Source of the DNA: Diaporthe sp. PMI_573
Lineage: Eukaryota > Ascomycota > Sordariomycetes > Diaporthales > Diaporthaceae
Direction: 5' to 3'
DNA length: 64,000 nt
NCBI GenBank assembly: GCA_021399435.1
Contig: JAJTUP010000002.1
Location: 1-64,000, forward strand
The notes under the pieces are model-generated. The model made no database searches. It had not been told where the DNA came from and saw only the letters and a list, made by a program, of their open reading frames with translations. Of this stretch, positions 63,919 to 64,000 are shown piece by piece. The first letter of the stretch is position 1. Each line of letters starts with the position of its first letter. The position numbers and the translations under genes are program-made.

Positions 63919-64000
63919 CTTTGCGTCGAAGTGGGTTGATTGTGACTTGGAGAGTGTTGAAAGATTCTTGCAGGATTTGGTCTGGGAATCGGGGTGGTGT
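63919..64000. other. Right edge, upstream of the secreted protein
   Basis: This is the 5' leader or promoter of the minus-strand secreted-protein gene. Nothing else is recognisable in the remaining 82 bp. Confidence 0.4.

Overview
The window is from a filamentous ascomycete (Pezizomycotina). Most genes carry short GT-AG introns of about 50-100 nt. Zn2Cys6 regulators, a non-reducing polyketide synthase, a laccase, LsdA/Rds1-type and SET-domain proteins, and a Ty1/copia retrotransposon are all typical of that group. Sordariomycetes/Xylariales would fit, but the genus cannot be fixed from the sequence. No rRNA, complete tRNA or CRISPR array is seen.

Layout. (1) 1-7,135 looks catabolic: a Dal5-type permease cut by the window edge, a DapA-family aldolase/lyase, a Zn2Cys6 regulator and a second MFS carrier. 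(2) 8,485-18,289 holds a full ABCC exporter, a secreted six-bladed propeller protein of the family that contains fungal hetero-Diels-Alderases, and, divergent from it, a laccase with all four copper motifs. (3) 19,179-53,112 is the main feature, a polyketide cluster. It holds an NR-PKS (SAT-KS-AT-PT-ACP-CMeT-R), three BAHD-like acyltransferases, an SDR, two stand-alone enoyl-reductase-like MDR proteins, an AflR-like Zn2Cys6 regulator, two MFS exporters, a ferritin-like LsdA-type protein, a BBE-type FAD oxidase and a TropB/AzaH-type FAD monooxygenase. (4) 53,782-56,104 encodes a dimethylformamidase-like protein. (5) 56,369-62,505 is a SET-domain gene split by a very young Copia element, with identical 152-bp LTRs and a perfect 5-bp target duplication. 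(6) 63,071-63,918 encodes a small Cys-rich secreted, effector-like protein.

How the cluster genes probably work together (inference from the Monascus MrPig and Aspergillus aza pathways): the PKS releases a C-methylated aromatic aldehyde through its reductase domain. The SDR reduces a side-chain ketone. The FAD monooxygenase hydroxylates and dearomatises the ring so that the pyran forms. The acyltransferases add one or more acyl groups, and the two MDR reductases and the BBE oxidase set the final double-bond pattern. The MFS proteins export the product. The expected class is an azaphilone. No highly reducing PKS or dedicated fatty-acid synthase lies in the window, so the source of any long acyl chain is not visible.

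The most useful new observations are: a 9-bp palindrome CCGAWTCGG lying 120-440 bp upstream of five cluster genes (a candidate regulator site); the laccase/propeller pair as a possible oxidative cyclisation module; a degenerate tandem array near 37.05 kb; and the recent gene disruption by the Copia element.
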